Assembly (NCBI RefSeq): GCF_026410255.1
Contig: NZ_JAPMLL010000008.1
Location: forward strand, 62,001-126,000
DNA: 64,000 nucleotides
From: Xanthomarina sp. F1114
Lineage (GTDB): Bacteria; Bacteroidota; Bacteroidia; Flavobacteriales; Flavobacteriaceae
Direction of reading: 5' to 3'
The notes beneath the pieces were generated by a model. The model saw only the letters and a program-made list of their open reading frames with translations. It did not search any database and had not been told where the DNA came from. Position 1 is the stretch's first letter, and every line of letters starts with the position of its first letter. This document shows, piece after piece, positions 44,181 to 53,141 of the stretch. Made by a program: the position numbers and the translations under genes.

Positions 44181-45293
44181 ATGTTGATACTTGATGTGGC
44201 ATTCTACGCCTTTTTGGTGGTAGTTATTATTCAAGTTATATACTTAATTTTTTTCTTCGGAAAATTCGCTTTCCTAAAAGAAGAAAAGATATCCACCAAA
44301 TCAATTCCAGTATCAGTTATAGTTTGCGCTAAAAATGAAGCAGAGAATTTAAAAATATTCTTGCCTTCCATTATTAATCAAGACTATTCAGATTTTCAAA
44401 TTGTATTGATTAATGACGCTTCTTACGACAACACTTTTGAAGTTATGGAGGCCTTTGCACTCCAACACGAAAACATAAAACTAGTTAATGTAGTGAACAA
44501 CGAGGCGTTTTGGGCCAATAAAAAATATGCATTAACACTTGGTATTAAAGCCGCAAAGCATAATCACCTTCTATTTACAGATGCAGATTGTAAACCTGTA
44601 TCAAAACATTGGATTAGCGAAATGAGTTCTCATTTTAGCGATAAAAAATCCATAGTACTAGGTTATGGCTCTTACACAAAGATTAAAAAATCGTTTCTTA
44701 ACAAGCTCATTCGTTACGAAACATTTTTAACCGCTGTTCAGTATTTTTCATTTGCAAAATTGGGCATGCCTTATATGGGAGTTGGCAGGAACTTAGCTTA
44801 TACAAAAGAAGCGTTTTTTAATGCTAATGGATTTATGAGTCATATGTATATTCGTTCGGGAGACGATGATTTATTTATTAATCAAATAGCTACAGCAGAA
44901 AATACAGAAATTTGCTTTTCTTCCGAAAGTTTTACCCAATCTACCCCTAAAACCACTTTTAAAGAATGGCTTTTTCAAAAAAGAAGACATATAACAACTG
45001 CCAATCATTACAAAACCAAACACAAAGTCTTTTTAGCCCTATTTTATATTTCCAATATTTTATTTTGGGTTTTAGCCATAGGTTTATTAATTCCACTCTT
45101 TAAATGGGAGTTTGTAATTTGCTTATTTCTAATTAGGAATATTGCTCAGTTTATTGTTTATAATCAAGCCTCTAAAAAGCTCAAGGAAAAAGATTTATTA
45201 ATTTACATTCCCGTTTTAGAACTTTTTTTAATAGCTTTCCAATTAAGTATCTTTATAAACAACTTGATCTCTAAACCTAAACATTGGAAATAA
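44181..45293 (+). CDS. Membrane-bound family 2 glycosyltransferase
   Basis: A protein of 370 residues. One N-terminal transmembrane helix, then a GT-A domain: IPVSVIVCAKNEAENLKIFLPSI, VLINDASYDNTFEVME, HLLFTDADCKPVS and the product-binding QKRRHITTANHY. Two or three C-terminal membrane helices complete a processive-type topology. It should transfer a sugar from a nucleotide donor at the inner membrane; the acceptor is unknown. It ends overlapping the third ECF sigma gene by ten bases, which indicates co-translation. Confidence 0.87.
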   Translation: MLILDVAFYAFLVVVIIQVIYLIFFFGKFAFLKEEKISTKSIPVSVIVCAKNEAENLKIFLPSIINQDYSDFQIVLINDASYDNTFEVMEAFALQHENIKLVNVVNNEAFWANKKYALTLGIKAAKHNHLLFTDADCKPVSKHWISEMSSHFSDKKSIVLGYGSYTKIKKSFLNKLIRYETFLTAVQYFSFAKLGMPYMGVGRNLAYTKEAFFNANGFMSHMYIRSGDDDLFINQIATAENTEICFSSESFTQSTPKTTFKEWLFQKRRHITTANHYKTKHKVFLALFYISNILFWVLAIGLLIPLFKWEFVICLFLIRNIAQFIVYNQASKKLKEKDLLIYIPVLELFLIAFQLSIFINNLISKPKHWK

Positions 45294-45838
45294 AAGAAGC
45301 TATACAAAAAGCTAAACAAAACGATCAAAAAGCATTTAACTTTCTATTAGATTCGTATTGGGATTACGTCTATGGTTTTCAGCTTAAACGCATAGAAAAT
45401 GAAAACGACGCCGAAGATATCACAATTCAAACTTTCTCTAAGGCTTTTGATAAAATCGCTTCGTTTAACGATAAGTATGTTTTTAAAACCTGGTTAATCA
45501 CTATTTCTAAAAATATTCATATTGATTTATTACGAAAAGAAAAAAGACAACCTTCCCGCTCTATTTCCAACGACAATGACGATTCGTTTTACGATATTTT
45601 AGATGAGTCTCCTTCTGCTGAAGACAAATTAATTACCGAACAAAATTTAGCCAAATTACTCCGCGATATTAAAAAGCTAAAACCTCACTATCAGGAGGTA
45701 ATTAATTTAAGGTACTTTCAAGAGTTAAGCTATAAAGATATTTCTAAAGAGCTAAATGAGCCCATTAATAACGTAAAAGTAAAATTGTTAAGAGCAAAAA
45801 AGCTACTTGCTGCTATAATAAAGAATAAGTCGAACTGA
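45284..45838 (+). CDS. Third ECF sigma factor, without an adjacent anti-sigma
   Basis: A protein of 184 residues, TTG start at 45284, overlapping the glycosyltransferase end by ten bases. Region 2: SYWDYVYGFQLKRIENENDAEDITIQTFSKAFDKIASFNDKYVFKTWLITISKNIHIDLLRK. Region 4: YFQELSYKDISKELNEPINNVKVKLLRAKKLL. The linker is acidic (NDNDDSFYDILDESPSAED). Unlike the two other sigma genes in the window it is followed by lipA with its own promoter, not by an anti-sigma gene, so its control must lie elsewhere or in its coupling to the glycosyltransferase. Confidence 0.9.
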   Translation: MEIKEAIQKAKQNDQKAFNFLLDSYWDYVYGFQLKRIENENDAEDITIQTFSKAFDKIASFNDKYVFKTWLITISKNIHIDLLRKEKRQPSRSISNDNDDSFYDILDESPSAEDKLITEQNLAKLLRDIKKLKPHYQEVINLRYFQELSYKDISKELNEPINNVKVKLLRAKKLLAAIIKNKSN

Positions 45839-45911
45839 AACTTTTTTACAAAAAGGCCTTTTTCACCCTCCATTTTTATTTAGCTTAAGTAATAGTTCTA
45901 TCTTACTTTTG

Positions 45912-45919
45912 TATCTTTG
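45912..45919 (+). promoter_or_regulatory. -7 box of lipA (two adjacent candidates)
   Basis: TATCTTTG (45912-45919) matches TAnnTTTG; a second match, TACTTTTG, lies directly upstream at 45904-45911. The lipA ATG is at 45941. Confidence 0.6.
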
Positions 45920-45940
45920 TTTTACCAAAAAACTCTGTAA

Positions 45941-46819
45941 ATGGACATCAAAACAGCTTCAAACACCTTACCTGCAAGAGAGGCCAAACCTAAATGGTTA
46001 CGCGTAAAATTACCTACTGGTAAAAAATATACCGAACTAAGAAGTCTTGTGGACAAGTATAAATTAAATACCATTTGTACCTCTGGAAGCTGTCCGAATA
46101 TGGGAGAATGTTGGGGAGAAGGAACAGCAACTTTTATGATTTTGGGTAATATTTGCACCCGTTCCTGTGGTTTTTGTGGGGTTCAAACAGGACGTCCAGA
46201 AACTTTAGATTGGGACGAACCAGAAAAAGTAGCTCGCTCTATAAAACTGATGAAAATTACACATGCCGTTTTAACAAGTGTAGATAGAGACGACTTAAAA
46301 GATATGGGAAGCATTATGTGGGCAGAAACTGTAAAATCTGTTCGTAGAATGAATCCAGAAACTACGTTAGAAACCTTAATTCCCGATTTCCAAGGAATAG
46401 AACAACATATAGATAGAATTATAGATGTGGCTCCAGAAGTTGTGTCTCATAATATAGAAACGGTAAGACGTTTAACAAGAGAGGTTAGAATTCAGGCAAA
46501 ATACGACCGAAGTCTTGGGGTTTTAAAATACTTAAAAGAACAAGGTCAGCGAAGAACCAAGTCTGGAGTTATGTTAGGACTTGGAGAAACCCGTGAAGAG
46601 GTTATTGAAACTCTACACGATCTTAGAGAAAATGATGTAGATGTAGTAACTATTGGTCAATATTTACAACCAAGTAAAAAGCATTTACCTGTCAAGCAAT
46701 TTATATTGCCAGATCAATTTGACGAATATAAACACATTGGATTAGATTTAGGTTTTAGACATGTAGAAAGTAGTGCTTTGGTTCGTTCGTCTTATAAAGC
46801 TCAAAAACATATAAATTAA
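45941..46819 (+). CDS. lipA: Lipoyl synthase
   Basis: A radical SAM enzyme of 292 residues. The auxiliary [4Fe-4S] cluster ligands are in [12 protein letters not shown] (CX4CX5C) and the SAM cluster ligands in CTRSCGFC (CX3CX2C). The C-terminal serine ligand is in the RSSYKA segment. It inserts two sulfur atoms into octanoyl groups on lipoyl domains. It overlaps the gap gene by one base (TTAATG). The glycine cleavage gene gcvP is elsewhere in the window and depends on lipoylated H protein. Confidence 0.97.
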   Translation: MDIKTASNTLPAREAKPKWLRVKLPTGKKYTELRSLVDKYKLNTICTSGSCPNMGECWGEGTATFMILGNICTRSCGFCGVQTGRPETLDWDEPEKVARSIKLMKITHAVLTSVDRDDLKDMGSIMWAETVKSVRRMNPETTLETLIPDFQGIEQHIDRIIDVAPEVVSHNIETVRRLTREVRIQAKYDRSLGVLKYLKEQGQRRTKSGVMLGLGETREEVIETLHDLRENDVDVVTIGQYLQPSKKHLPVKQFILPDQFDEYKHIGLDLGFRHVESSALVRSSYKAQKHIN

Positions 46820-47817
46820 TGATTCATGTTGCTATAAACGGTTTTGGGCGTATTGGTAGACGCGTTTTCAGACTATTACAAGACAATAAAAACATTCAAG
46901 TTGTTGCTGTAAACGATCTTGCAGACACTAAAACTTTAAGCCATCTTCTTAAATACGATAGTATTCATGGCATCTTTAAAGAACAGGTTTCTTTTGATGA
47001 AACACATATAATTGTAAACAATAGAAAGATTCCTTTTTCTAGAGCCAATCATCCAAAAGACATCAATTGGAAACCTTATCAAGTGGATATAGTTATAGAG
47101 GCCAGTGGAAAGTTTAAAACTCGTGAAGCTTTAGAAAATCACATTAAAAACGGTGCTAAAAAGGTTATTTTAAGTGTTCCGCCATTAGAGGATGATATAA
47201 AAACCCTTGTATTAGGGGTTAATAACTCGATACTTACCGGAGACGAAAACATAGTATCTAATGCTTCTTGCACCACAAATAACGCTGCACCAATGATTGA
47301 TATAATCAACAAACTTTGCGGCGTAAAGCAAGCATATATAACAACTGTGCATTCTTACACTACAGATCAAAGTTTGCATGATCAACCTCATAAAGACTTA
47401 CGCCGTGCCAGAGCTGCTGGCCAATCTATAGTTCCTACAACTACTGGAGCTGCAAAAGCTTTAACTAAAGTGTTTCCAGAATTATCAGAGGTTATTGGAG
47501 GTTGTGGAATTAGAGTGCCAGTTGCAAATGGTTCCTTAACCGATATTACCTTTAATGTAGAAAGAACAGTGAGCATTGAGGATATTAACAATGCGTTTAA
47601 AAATGCCTCGCAAAATAGTTATAAAGGAATTTTAGAATACACAGAAGATCCAATAGTTTCTATAGATATAGTTGGAAATACACACTCTTGTATCTTCGAT
47701 TCTCAAATGACTTCTGTTATAGGAAACATGGTGAAAATAATTGGTTGGTACGACAACGAAACAGGATATTCCAGTCGGATAATTGATTTAATTTGCAATA
47801 TGTCGATAAAAAAGTAG
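46819..47817 (+). CDS. gap: Glyceraldehyde-3-phosphate dehydrogenase, type I
   Basis: A protein of 332 residues. NAD-binding INGFGRIGRRVFRLL, catalytic Cys in SNASCTTNNAAPM, catalytic His in TTVHSYTTDQ and the phosphate-binding PTTTGAAKAL. Some wording (TTVHSYTTDQSLHDQPHKDLRRARAAG) is close to the second GAPDH paralogue found in many bacteria; whether it works in glycolysis or gluconeogenesis cannot be said. It overlaps lipA by one base, an unusual partner. Its stop lies within the inverted repeat CGATAAAA/TTTTATCG (47804-47826). Confidence 0.93.
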   Translation: MIHVAINGFGRIGRRVFRLLQDNKNIQVVAVNDLADTKTLSHLLKYDSIHGIFKEQVSFDETHIIVNNRKIPFSRANHPKDINWKPYQVDIVIEASGKFKTREALENHIKNGAKKVILSVPPLEDDIKTLVLGVNNSILTGDENIVSNASCTTNNAAPMIDIINKLCGVKQAYITTVHSYTTDQSLHDQPHKDLRRARAAGQSIVPTTTGAAKALTKVFPELSEVIGGCGIRVPVANGSLTDITFNVERTVSIEDINNAFKNASQNSYKGILEYTEDPIVSIDIVGNTHSCIFDSQMTSVIGNMVKIIGWYDNETGYSSRIIDLICNMSIKK

Positions 47818-47836
47818 CTTTTATCGAATAAATATT

Positions 47837-47844
47837 TATATTTG
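47837..47844 (+). promoter_or_regulatory. -7 box of the hybrid kinase gene
   Basis: TATATTTG matches TAnnTTTG, 22 bases before the ATG at 47867. Confidence 0.6.
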
Positions 47845-47866
47845 TTTTTACTAGTTAACTAAAAAA

Positions 47867-50092
47867 ATGTCCCGATTCAACAATTACATATGTGCTATTA
47901 TACTGTTGTTGAGCTTTAGCGCTTCATCTCAAACTTCTATGGATGAAGACCCTGAAACTATTCAAAATACCATAGACTTTCGTATAAATCAAGCCCAAAA
48001 CGACATTGATAAAAATGCCTACTACGAAGCCAAAGAAAAATATGAAGAAGCTTTAGCTTTAGCCATAAAAATAGACAACCAAAAAAGCATTGGTATTATT
48101 TATTCTAAAATAGGAAAGCTACAATATATTATTGAAGAACCAGACGACGCTATAAAATCTCTTATTAAGGCAAACGAGGTTCAACGTTTTGCTAAAGACG
48201 ATATTAATCTAGCGGAAACCTATAAGATTTTAGGAAATGTTTATTCCAGTAAAAAACAATATCAGCAAGCTTTAGATTATTACAAATCTTCTAAAACACT
48301 TTTTGAACAAGAAGGTTTAAATAATTTTGTGGCTGAAGTTCTTCTAAAAGAAGGTATTACTTATATACAATTAAAAGACTATAAACGTGCAAAATCGCAT
48401 CTCTTAGAATCTATAGTTATAGCAAAAAGATACGATCTAAGAAAAATTTTAAGTAGTGCAAAAATACATTTAGGCACAGCTTTATTTAATTTAGGAGAAA
48501 AGCAAGAGGCTTTAAAACAAGCTACTGAAGGTTTGGAGATAGCTAAAGGCAACGACTTTAATAATGTATTAAATGACGGGTATTTATCTCTAAGCTACTT
48601 GGTTCAAGAAACAGGAAACTACCAATTAGCCAACGAATACTTAAGAAACCACATTACGCTTCACGATTCTTTATTGTCTTTAAAACGAAACAGTCTTTCT
48701 CAAGAAAAGAGACTACAATTACTTATAGACAACCAAACTGAATATCAGAAAAAGCAAATGGCAGATTTGGAAGAGCAAAAAGCCGCTAATAATCTTAACA
48801 AGTTAACCACTATTTTAAGTATTGCTTTAATTACAATTTTATCTCTATTAACCTTATCTCTTTATAAAAACAATAATATTAGACTAAAAACAAATAACAT
48901 GCTGCACAAAAAAAATGCAGAGTTAATTGTTGCTAAAGAAAAGGCAGAACTAGCGTCAAAAACAAAAGCTAATTTCTTGTCTACTGTAACCCACGAGTTA
49001 AGAACGCCACTTTATGCTGTAACGGGATTAACTAATATGCTACTGGAAGAAAACCCAAAACCAAATCAAGTTCAGCATTTAAAGTCTTTAAAATTCTCTG
49101 GAGATTACCTACTAACTTTTATCAACGACATTCTTCAAATTAATAAAATTGAAGCTAATAAAGTTGATATAGAACAGGAAGCTTTTAGCCTTAAAAAGAA
49201 AATGACCAACATCATTGCTGCCTTAAACAACTCTGCAGCAGACAATAATATTAAAATTCATTTAGAGTACGATTCGGAGCTTCCGGTGAATTTTATAGCA
49301 GATCAAATTAAAATCTCACAAATTTTAATCAATTTAGTGGGGAATGCCATCAAGTTTACAAAAGATGGAGATATATGGGTAAGAGCCATTTTAAGTAATA
49401 AAACTGATGACACCTATCAAGTTAGATTTGAAATTGAAGATAATGGAATAGGAATAAGTCAAGAAAAGCAAAATCAACTTTTCGAAAGCTTTTCTCAAGG
49501 TTCTATTCAAATTAACAGAAAATATGGAGGAACAGGACTTGGTCTTTCTATTGTAAAAGGCTTAATACAAATTCTAAAAGGAACTATTTCTTTAGAAAGT
49601 GAACTTGGAAAAGGCTCTAAATTCATCTTTGAAATACCATTGAAATATGCAGAAAAAGTAGAGAAACACAAAGAAATTCACTACTTCGAAAACATGAATG
49701 AAATAGACCTGCAAGACATTAACATTCTAGTTGTTGAGGATAACAAAATCAATCAAATGATTACCAAGAAAATCCTTAACAAAATGAAGTTAAATTGTGA
49801 TGTAGTAGATAATGGAGAAGATGCCGTAGACATAGTTAAGCACAAAGATTATCACGTTATTTTAATGGATATCCACATGCCAGGCATTAGCGGTTTAGAA
49901 GCTACCAGAATTATTAGAACTTTTAATAAGAACATTACTATTTTTGCGCTTACAGCTGTTACTTTGGAAGATAAAATGCACGAATTTGATGAAGCCGGAT
50001 TCGATGATATTATTTCTAAACCTTTCAAACAAGAGGACTTTGAGAAAAAGCTATATGAAGCATTGATTCAACAAGATTCTCAAACGGTTTAA
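47867..50092 (+). CDS. TPR-containing hybrid histidine kinase/response regulator
   Basis: A protein of 741 residues. Signal peptide (MSRFNNYICAIILLLSFSASSQ), then about six periplasmic TPRs (40-290), a transmembrane helix near 313-332 and a short coiled coil. The HisKA domain has the phosphoacceptor His376 in VTHELRTPLYAV; HATPase boxes are NLVGNAIKFT, DNGIGIS and GGTGLGLS. The C-terminal receiver domain carries the phosphoacceptor Asp668 in LMDIHMPG. With no DNA-binding output, it should pass phosphate to another protein. The stimulus is probably sensed by the TPRs. It converges on lpxK, overlapping it by four bases. Confidence 0.94.
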   Translation: MSRFNNYICAIILLLSFSASSQTSMDEDPETIQNTIDFRINQAQNDIDKNAYYEAKEKYEEALALAIKIDNQKSIGIIYSKIGKLQYIIEEPDDAIKSLIKANEVQRFAKDDINLAETYKILGNVYSSKKQYQQALDYYKSSKTLFEQEGLNNFVAEVLLKEGITYIQLKDYKRAKSHLLESIVIAKRYDLRKILSSAKIHLGTALFNLGEKQEALKQATEGLEIAKGNDFNNVLNDGYLSLSYLVQETGNYQLANEYLRNHITLHDSLLSLKRNSLSQEKRLQLLIDNQTEYQKKQMADLEEQKAANNLNKLTTILSIALITILSLLTLSLYKNNNIRLKTNNMLHKKNAELIVAKEKAELASKTKANFLSTVTHELRTPLYAVTGLTNMLLEENPKPNQVQHLKSLKFSGDYLLTFINDILQINKIEANKVDIEQEAFSLKKKMTNIIAALNNSAADNNIKIHLEYDSELPVNFIADQIKISQILINLVGNAIKFTKDGDIWVRAILSNKTDDTYQVRFEIEDNGIGISQEKQNQLFESFSQGSIQINRKYGGTGLGLSIVKGLIQILKGTISLESELGKGSKFIFEIPLKYAEKVEKHKEIHYFENMNEIDLQDINILVVEDNKINQMITKKILNKMKLNCDVVDNGEDAVDIVKHKDYHVILMDIHMPGISGLEATRIIRTFNKNITIFALTAVTLEDKMHEFDEAGFDDIISKPFKQEDFEKKLYEALIQQDSQTV

Positions 50093-51093
50093 GATTTTAA
50101 ATAGTCTAAAATCTCCTTATTAAATTCCTCAGGTTTATCTAAAGAAACCTCAATTGGAAGGTAAAATAATTTATCTTTTAAGGATTTCTCATCCTTTAAT
50201 CTCATAAAGTCTTTTTCGGTTGTAAGAATAAAATCCAAACGGGATAAATCTAAAATTTCCTTAGCAGAAAAATTATGATGATCTTTAAAATTTAAATGAT
50301 TAAACTCTAAATTATTCGACTTTAAATATTGAATCAACGGATCTGGATTCGCAATTCCAGTAACCAATGTAAAACCCTTTAATTGAGCTAACCCTAGACG
50401 TTCTGTTTGGGAGAAAATATTATTAGAATAAGAAATTGAACTAAAAAAAACCGACTGACCAGCTTCCGTATTTAATCTAACTCTAATCTCTTCTTTTTCC
50501 TTATCAGATATATTAATTGGGCACTTAGTTACCACAATTATATGAGCTCGTTTAGCCCCTTTTTTAGGTTCTCTAAGGTTTCCTGTTGGCAAAACAATAT
50601 CGTTACAATACAAATCTCCGTATGCCGTTAACAGGATATTAAACCCAGCATGTACTTTTCTATGTTGGAAAGCATCATCCAACAAAATTACATCTGGCTT
50701 ATTATTCAAAGCATGCAAATTTTCTATCCCATTTTGTCTATTTGCGTCTACAGCAACTAGAATCTCATCCCCGAATTTATTATAAAATTGAAAAGGTTCA
50801 TCACCAAGGGTTTTTGCAGAATCTGTAGTACCAGCCAATTTAAAACCTTCACTTTCACGTTTATATCCTCTACTTAAAGTGGCCAGTTTATAATCAGATT
50901 TTAATAAGCGAACCAAATATTCAATCATTGGCGATTTTCCAGTACCACCAACACTTAAGTTACCGACACAAATAATCGGAAATGCATAAGATTTGCTTTT
51001 CTTCCAACCCAAGTCGTATAATTTATTCCTGGTCCAAGTCACTAAATAATAGATTGGAACAATAGGAAATAAGATGTAGCGTAAGAATTTCAT
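50089..51093 (-). CDS. lpxK: Tetraacyldisaccharide 4'-kinase (LpxK)
   Basis: A protein of 334 residues. N-terminal amphipathic/membrane helix (FLRYILFPIVPIYYLVTWTRNKLYDLG), Walker A at GNLSVGGTGKSPMIEYLV, and the DDAFQHRKV motif that holds the catalytic Asp-Asp-His. Further family markers are NGIENL, TGIANPDPL and LTTEKDFMRL. It phosphorylates the 4' position of the lipid A disaccharide at the inner membrane. It is transcribed away from the Nif3-like gene and shares a 52-base divergent promoter region with it. Confidence 0.96.
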   Translation of the reverse strand: MKFLRYILFPIVPIYYLVTWTRNKLYDLGWKKSKSYAFPIICVGNLSVGGTGKSPMIEYLVRLLKSDYKLATLSRGYKRESEGFKLAGTTDSAKTLGDEPFQFYNKFGDEILVAVDANRQNGIENLHALNNKPDVILLDDAFQHRKVHAGFNILLTAYGDLYCNDIVLPTGNLREPKKGAKRAHIIVVTKCPINISDKEKEEIRVRLNTEAGQSVFFSSISYSNNIFSQTERLGLAQLKGFTLVTGIANPDPLIQYLKSNNLEFNHLNFKDHHNFSAKEILDLSRLDFILTTEKDFMRLKDEKSLKDKLFYLPIEVSLDKPEEFNKEILDYLKS

Positions 51094-51113
51094 TAAAGCG
51101 AAATTAAAAATTT

Positions 51114-51121
51114 TATCTTTG
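51114..51121 (+). promoter_or_regulatory. -7 box of the Nif3-like gene
   Basis: TATCTTTG matches TAnnTTTG, 24 bases before the ATG at 51146. Confidence 0.6.
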
Positions 51122-51145
51122 TTTGAAACTTAATAACATAAAATT

Positions 51146-52240
51146 ATGATAGTTCAAGATGTCATAAATCATATTGAAGCACTTTCTCCTTTAGCTTACG
51201 CCGAAGATTTCGACAATGTAGGCTTACTTGTTGGAAATAAAAACCAGAAATTAACTGGAGTTCTAGTTACCTTAGATACTTTAGAAACTGTAGTTGACGA
51301 AGCTATAGAAGCTAATTGCAATCTGATTGTTAGCTTTCATCCCATTATTTTTAAAGGTTTAAAAACGCTAACTGGCAGCAATTATGTAGAGCGTGTGGTA
51401 ATAAAAGCGCTAAAAAACGACATAGCCATTTACGCCATGCATACGGCTCTAGATAATTCCGTCTTGGGAGTTAACAATATGATTTGTGAAAAACTAGGTT
51501 TAAAAAACCGTAAGATTTTAATTCCACAAGGTCAAACCATCAAGAAGCTTATTACTTTTGTCCCAAAGAATGAAGCTGAAACTCTAAGAAGCGCTCTATT
51601 TGAAGCAGGAGCAGGAAGCATTGGAAATTACAACAACTGTAGTTTTAATACAGAAGGAATTGGCACCTATAAAGGCAATGAAGATTCTAATCCAACCCTT
51701 GGAAAAAAAGGAGAAACTCATCGGGAAGCAGAAACTCAAATTTCTGTTACTTTTCCAAAACACTTAGAATCTCAAATTCTAAAAGCACTTTTTAAAACTC
51801 ATTCTTATGAAGAAGTTGCTTATGAAATAACAACACTTGAAAATAAAAATCAAAATATTGGAATGGGAATGATTGGAGAACTGGAAGAGGAAATGTCTGA
51901 ATCCGATTTTTTCAATCTTCTAAAAACCAATATGCAAGCTGCAGGCATTAGACATTCTAAAAAACTTAATAAAAACATTAAAAATGTAGCTGTTTTAGGC
52001 GGCTCAGGAAGTTTTGCTATTGGGGCGGCTATGGCTGCTCAGGCCGACATTTTTGTGACTGCAGATTTAAAGTATCACGACTTTTTTGCAGCTGAGAACC
52101 AGATTGTTTTGGCAGATATTGGGCATTATGAAAGTGAACAATTCACAAAAAACCTTTTAGTTGCATATCTTACAAAAAAAATCACTAATTTTGCAATCGT
52201 TTTATCAAAGACAAACACCAATCCTGTTAAGTATTTTTAA
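51146..52240 (+). CDS. Nif3-like dinuclear metal centre hexameric protein
   Basis: A protein of 364 residues, the long form with an inserted domain. Metal-ligand regions: SFHPIIFKGLKTL, MHTALDNSVLGVNN and DIGHYESEQF near the C-terminus. The central insert (about 130-230: FVPKNEAETLRSALFEAGAGSIGNYNNCSF) is the PII-like/YqfO domain. The family (DUF34/NIF3) is universal and has GTP-cyclohydrolase-like or phosphatase hints, but no settled role. The next gene, three bases on, encodes the zinc-ribbon-family coiled coil that usually accompanies it, supporting a joint job. Confidence 0.93.
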   Translation: MIVQDVINHIEALSPLAYAEDFDNVGLLVGNKNQKLTGVLVTLDTLETVVDEAIEANCNLIVSFHPIIFKGLKTLTGSNYVERVVIKALKNDIAIYAMHTALDNSVLGVNNMICEKLGLKNRKILIPQGQTIKKLITFVPKNEAETLRSALFEAGAGSIGNYNNCSFNTEGIGTYKGNEDSNPTLGKKGETHREAETQISVTFPKHLESQILKALFKTHSYEEVAYEITTLENKNQNIGMGMIGELEEEMSESDFFNLLKTNMQAAGIRHSKKLNKNIKNVAVLGGSGSFAIGAAMAAQADIFVTADLKYHDFFAAENQIVLADIGHYESEQFTKNLLVAYLTKKITNFAIVLSKTNTNPVKYF

Positions 52241-52243
52241 ACT

Positions 52244-53023
52244 ATGGCAAAAAAGAAAGAAGCAACTGTAGAAGAGCGTTTAAGAGATTTATACGACTTA
52301 CAACTTATCGATTCTCGTATCGATGAAATTAGAAATGTTCGTGGAGAACTTCCTTTAGAGGTTCGTGATTTAGAAGATGAAGTTGCCGGACTAAGCACTA
52401 GATTAGAGAAATTAGAATCTAGCTTAGAGTCTATAGACAACCAAATTAGCGACAAAAAGAATCTAATTGAAGAATCTAAATCGCTAATAAAAAAATACAA
52501 CGAGCAACAAAAAAATGTTAGAAATAACAGAGAATTTAACTCGATTACTAAGGAAATTGAATTTCAAGATTTAGAGATTCAACTTGCCGAAAAGCATATT
52601 AAAGAATTTAAAGTTCAAATAGAACAGAAAAAAGTAGTTATTTCTGAAACTAAAGATCGTTTAAAAGAGCGTCAGTCGCATTTAAAACACAAAAAGAGTG
52701 AATTGGATGCTATTTTAGCGGAAACTGAAAAAGAAGAAACTGCTTTGATTAAAAAGTCTGAAGAGTACAAATCAAATATTGAAGAACGTTTAGTAAAAGC
52801 TTATACTCGAATTAGAGTTAATGTAAAAAACGGACTTGCAGTTGTACCAATTGAAAGAGGTGCTTCTGGTGGTTCTTTCTTTACTATCCCGCCACAAGTA
52901 CAGGTGGAGATTGCTTCTCGTAAAAAAATTATTACAGACGAGCATAGTGGTCGTATTCTTGTAGATGCTGCCTTAGCTGAAGAACAAAAAGAAAAAATGG
53001 ACAAAATGTTTTCTAAACTATAA
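52244..53023 (+). CDS. Coiled-coil 'C4-type zinc ribbon' family protein lacking the cysteines
   Basis: A protein of 259 residues: a long antiparallel coiled coil (about 15-190) followed by a compact C-terminal domain. In relatives this domain is a zinc ribbon with two CxxC pairs (wording such as CGGCF...CEHCGRIL). Here the matching positions read ASGGSFFTIPPQ and DEHSGRILVD, so all four metal ligands are gone while the surrounding residues, including GRILVD, are kept. It can no longer bind zinc. It lies three bases after the Nif3-like gene, its usual partner. The function of the family is unknown. A terminator follows. Confidence 0.88.
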   Translation: MAKKKEATVEERLRDLYDLQLIDSRIDEIRNVRGELPLEVRDLEDEVAGLSTRLEKLESSLESIDNQISDKKNLIEESKSLIKKYNEQQKNVRNNREFNSITKEIEFQDLEIQLAEKHIKEFKVQIEQKKVVISETKDRLKERQSHLKHKKSELDAILAETEKEETALIKKSEEYKSNIEERLVKAYTRIRVNVKNGLAVVPIERGASGGSFFTIPPQVQVEIASRKKIITDEHSGRILVDAALAEEQKEKMDKMFSKL

Positions 53024-53044
53024 GCCATTTCAATAATATATTTT

Positions 53045-53073
53045 AAAGCCTTCATATTTATGAGGGCTTTTTT
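53045..53073 (+). terminator. Terminator after the Nif3/coiled-coil operon
   Basis: AAAGCCTTCAT and ATGAGGGCTTT pair with one mismatch (10 of 11), followed by TTT. Confidence 0.75.
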
Positions 53074-53141
53074 ATTTAAAATTATCAGCATTATATTTTA
53101 AGGTTTTTATCTTTATCCCGACCAACTTTAAAAAGAAAACA

